In this document: positions 23,068 through 24,381 of the stretch, one piece after another
Position numbering within the stretch: position 1 is the stretch's first letter
Layout of the letters: each line of letters starts with the position of its first letter
Source of the DNA: an uncultured Negativicutes bacterium
Lineage (GTDB): Bacteria > Bacillota > Negativicutes > Acidaminococcales > Acidaminococcaceae
NCBI GenBank assembly: GCA_937926555.1
Contig: CALAZX010000072.1
Location: forward strand, 1 to 24,381
Length of the DNA: 24,381 nucleotides
Direction of reading: 5' to 3'
Notes under the pieces: model-generated
Told to the model about the DNA's origin: nothing
What the model saw: only the letters and a program-made list of their open reading frames with translations
Databases searched by the model: none
Position numbers and translations under genes: made by a program

Positions 23068-23718
23068 ATGGATTATATTATTTCTATCATCCCCCAGATG
23101 CTGATGGGAACCGTGGACACGCTGCGTCTCTTCTTCGTGACCATCGTGCTGTCCATCCCCCTGGGAATCCTGCTGGCGTTCGGGCGGGTATCCTCTTTCA
23201 AGGTGCTGCGCACCACCATTGCCACCTATGTCTATGTGCTGCGGGGCACACCGCTGATGCTGCAGATGCTGTTCGTCTACTTCGGACTTCCTTTCATCCC
23301 GGGCGTGGGCATCCGGCTGGACGATTTCCCGGCCGCCATCCTGGCCTTCGTGCTGAACTACGCGGCTTATTTCTGCGAGATCTTCCGCGCCGGCATCCAG
23401 GCCATCCCGAAAGGACAGTATGAGGCCGCCAAGACCCTGGGCATGAACTATGTCCAGACCATGCGCCGCATCATCCTGCCCCAGGTGTTCAAGGTGATCC
23501 TGCCTCCGATCAGCAACGAGACTATCACCCTGGTGAAGGACACCTCCCTGATCTACGTGCTGGCCATGAACGACCTGCTGCGCACCACCAGAAACCTGGT
23601 GCAGCGCGACTTCACCATCACGCCTTTCCTGGTTGCGGGCGTGTTCTACCTGATCATGACACTGGTGCTGACCTACGGCTTCAACAAGCTGGAAAAACGG
23701 TTCGCAAGATGGGAGTAA
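23068..23718 (+). CDS. Polar amino-acid ABC transporter permease (HisM/GlnP type)
   Basis: A 216-residue inner-membrane subunit starting at the ATG at 23068 with ATGGAG upstream. It has about five membrane segments. The HEQRo-type N-terminal region GTVDTLRLFFVTIVLSIPLGI and YVYVLRGTPLMLQMLFVYFGLP are family hallmarks. The ATPase-coupling EAA loop reads EAAKTLGMNYVQTMRRIILPQ. It should form the transmembrane path for the amino acid, probably as a homodimer because no second permease is seen. The ATPase gene begins three bases after its stop. Confidence 0.95.
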   Translation: MDYIISIIPQMLMGTVDTLRLFFVTIVLSIPLGILLAFGRVSSFKVLRTTIATYVYVLRGTPLMLQMLFVYFGLPFIPGVGIRLDDFPAAILAFVLNYAAYFCEIFRAGIQAIPKGQYEAAKTLGMNYVQTMRRIILPQVFKVILPPISNETITLVKDTSLIYVLAMNDLLRTTRNLVQRDFTITPFLVAGVFYLIMTLVLTYGFNKLEKRFARWE

Positions 23719-23721
23719 GTT

Positions 23722-24381
23722 ATGAAGAAGATCGAAGCCAAGAACATATATAAGAATTTCGACAGCCTGGAAGTGCTGAAGGGCATCAACCTGGAAGTGG
23801 AGGAAGGCGAGGTCGTGGCCATCATCGGCCCCAGCGGCGGCGGCAAGAGCACCCTGCTGCGCTGCCTCAACAAGCTGGAGACCATCAACAAGGGCTCTAT
23901 CGTCATTGACGGCGAGACCCTGGCCACCACCGGCGACGACGGGGAGGTGGAGTACGCATCCCCCAAGGACGTGTCCCGGATCATCTGCAAGATGGGCATG
24001 GTGTTCCAGCAGTTCAACCTGTTCCCCCACATGACCGTCCTCCAGAACCTGATGGAGGCCCCGGTGAACGTGCAGAAACGTGATTCGGCGGAAGTGGAGA
24101 AAGAGGCGGAGATCCTGCTGAGGAAGGTGGGCCTGCTGGAGAAGCGGGACGTCTATCCCCGCAAGCTCAGCGGCGGCCAGCAGCAGCGTGTGGCCATCGC
24201 CAGGGCCCTGGCCATGAAACCCGATATCATGCTCTTTGACGAGCCCACCTCCTCCCTGGATCCGGAGCTCACCGGCGAGGTGCTGAAGGCCATGCGCACG
24301 CTGGCCGAGGAGCACATGACCATGGTGGTGGTGACCCACGAGATGGGCTTCGCACGGGAAGTGGCCACGAAAGTCCTCTTC
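23722..24381 (+). CDS. Polar amino-acid ABC transporter ATP-binding protein (GlnQ/HisP type, 3' end outside window)
   Basis: 220 codons are visible from the ATG at 23722 (GGGAG upstream) to the window edge, with no stop, so roughly the last 20-30 residues are missing. Walker A is GPSGGGKST, the Q-loop lies in MVFQQFNLFPHMT, the signature is LSGGQQQRVAIARAL, Walker B is MLFDEPTSSLDPE and the switch histidine is in VVTHEMGFAREV. The segment between IDGE and MVFQQ is enlarged, as in other HisP/GlnQ proteins. It powers uptake through the adjacent permease. Confidence 0.96.
   Translation, partial: MKKIEAKNIYKNFDSLEVLKGINLEVEEGEVVAIIGPSGGGKSTLLRCLNKLETINKGSIVIDGETLATTGDDGEVEYASPKDVSRIICKMGMVFQQFNLFPHMTVLQNLMEAPVNVQKRDSAEVEKEAEILLRKVGLLEKRDVYPRKLSGGQQQRVAIARALAMKPDIMLFDEPTSSLDPELTGEVLKAMRTLAEEHMTMVVVTHEMGFAREVATKVLF

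Overview
This is a GC-rich, densely packed, vertically inherited-looking chromosomal window. It most resembles a Bacillota (Firmicutes) genome. My best guess is an anaerobic Negativicutes relative, but no marker in the window settles the family. The main evidence is gene order. The run tRNA-Ser, small SRP RNA, dnaX, ybaB, recR, bofA is the Bacillus-type replication/recombination block. The run walJ(yycJ), htrA, rlmH is also a classic Bacillota neighbourhood. Promoters are textbook sigma-A (TTGACA, 16-17 bp, TATAAT) and intrinsic terminators are abundant. I see no prophage, insertion sequence, integrase, CRISPR array or toxin-antitoxin pair.

Layout. 1-2623: the tail of one FAD-linked 2-hydroxyacid oxidase, a complete paralogue of it, and a double-domain universal stress protein. 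2641-2768: four imperfect 32-bp tandem repeats. 2795-3184: a consensus promoter, tRNA-Ser(GGA), its terminator, the SRP RNA and its terminator. 3316-9638: the likely operon dnaX-ybaB-recR-bofA-nudL-lcp with its terminator. 9554-9811: two promoter-terminator pairs that can only make very short RNAs. 9802-11994 (minus): tex, interrupted by one in-frame amber codon before its S1 domain. 12136-12787: a PerR-type regulator with a putative operator and terminator. 12961-15716: deoC-walJ-htrA, overlapping genes. 15863-16589: rlmH with a promoter-proximal terminator. 16734-18334: an OFA-family (oxalate/formate type) MFS transporter behind a ZTP-type riboswitch. 18336-21911: a Uup-like ABC-F ATPase and a MATE exporter. 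21999-24381: a polar amino-acid ABC importer (binding protein, permease, ATPase; the last runs off the window).

How it fits together. Most genes are housekeeping: clamp loading, recombinational repair, CoA-pool clean-up, wall-polymer ligation, rRNA methylation and envelope proteolysis. The importer and the FAD oxidases suit an amino-acid or lactate-using anaerobe, but substrates are not determined by sequence. A recurring theme is control just after transcription starts. A hairpin followed by a T-run lies between promoter and gene for dnaX, rlmH, the OFA transporter, the ABC-F gene and the amino-acid permease. Only the OFA case has a ligand-sensing fold that I recognise.

The strongest points for a second look are the ZTP-riboswitch/OFA transporter pairing, the amber codon in tex, the twin short transcripts facing the tex 3' end, and the 32-bp repeat array upstream of tRNA-Ser. 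I did not find a convincing new defence or mobile system.
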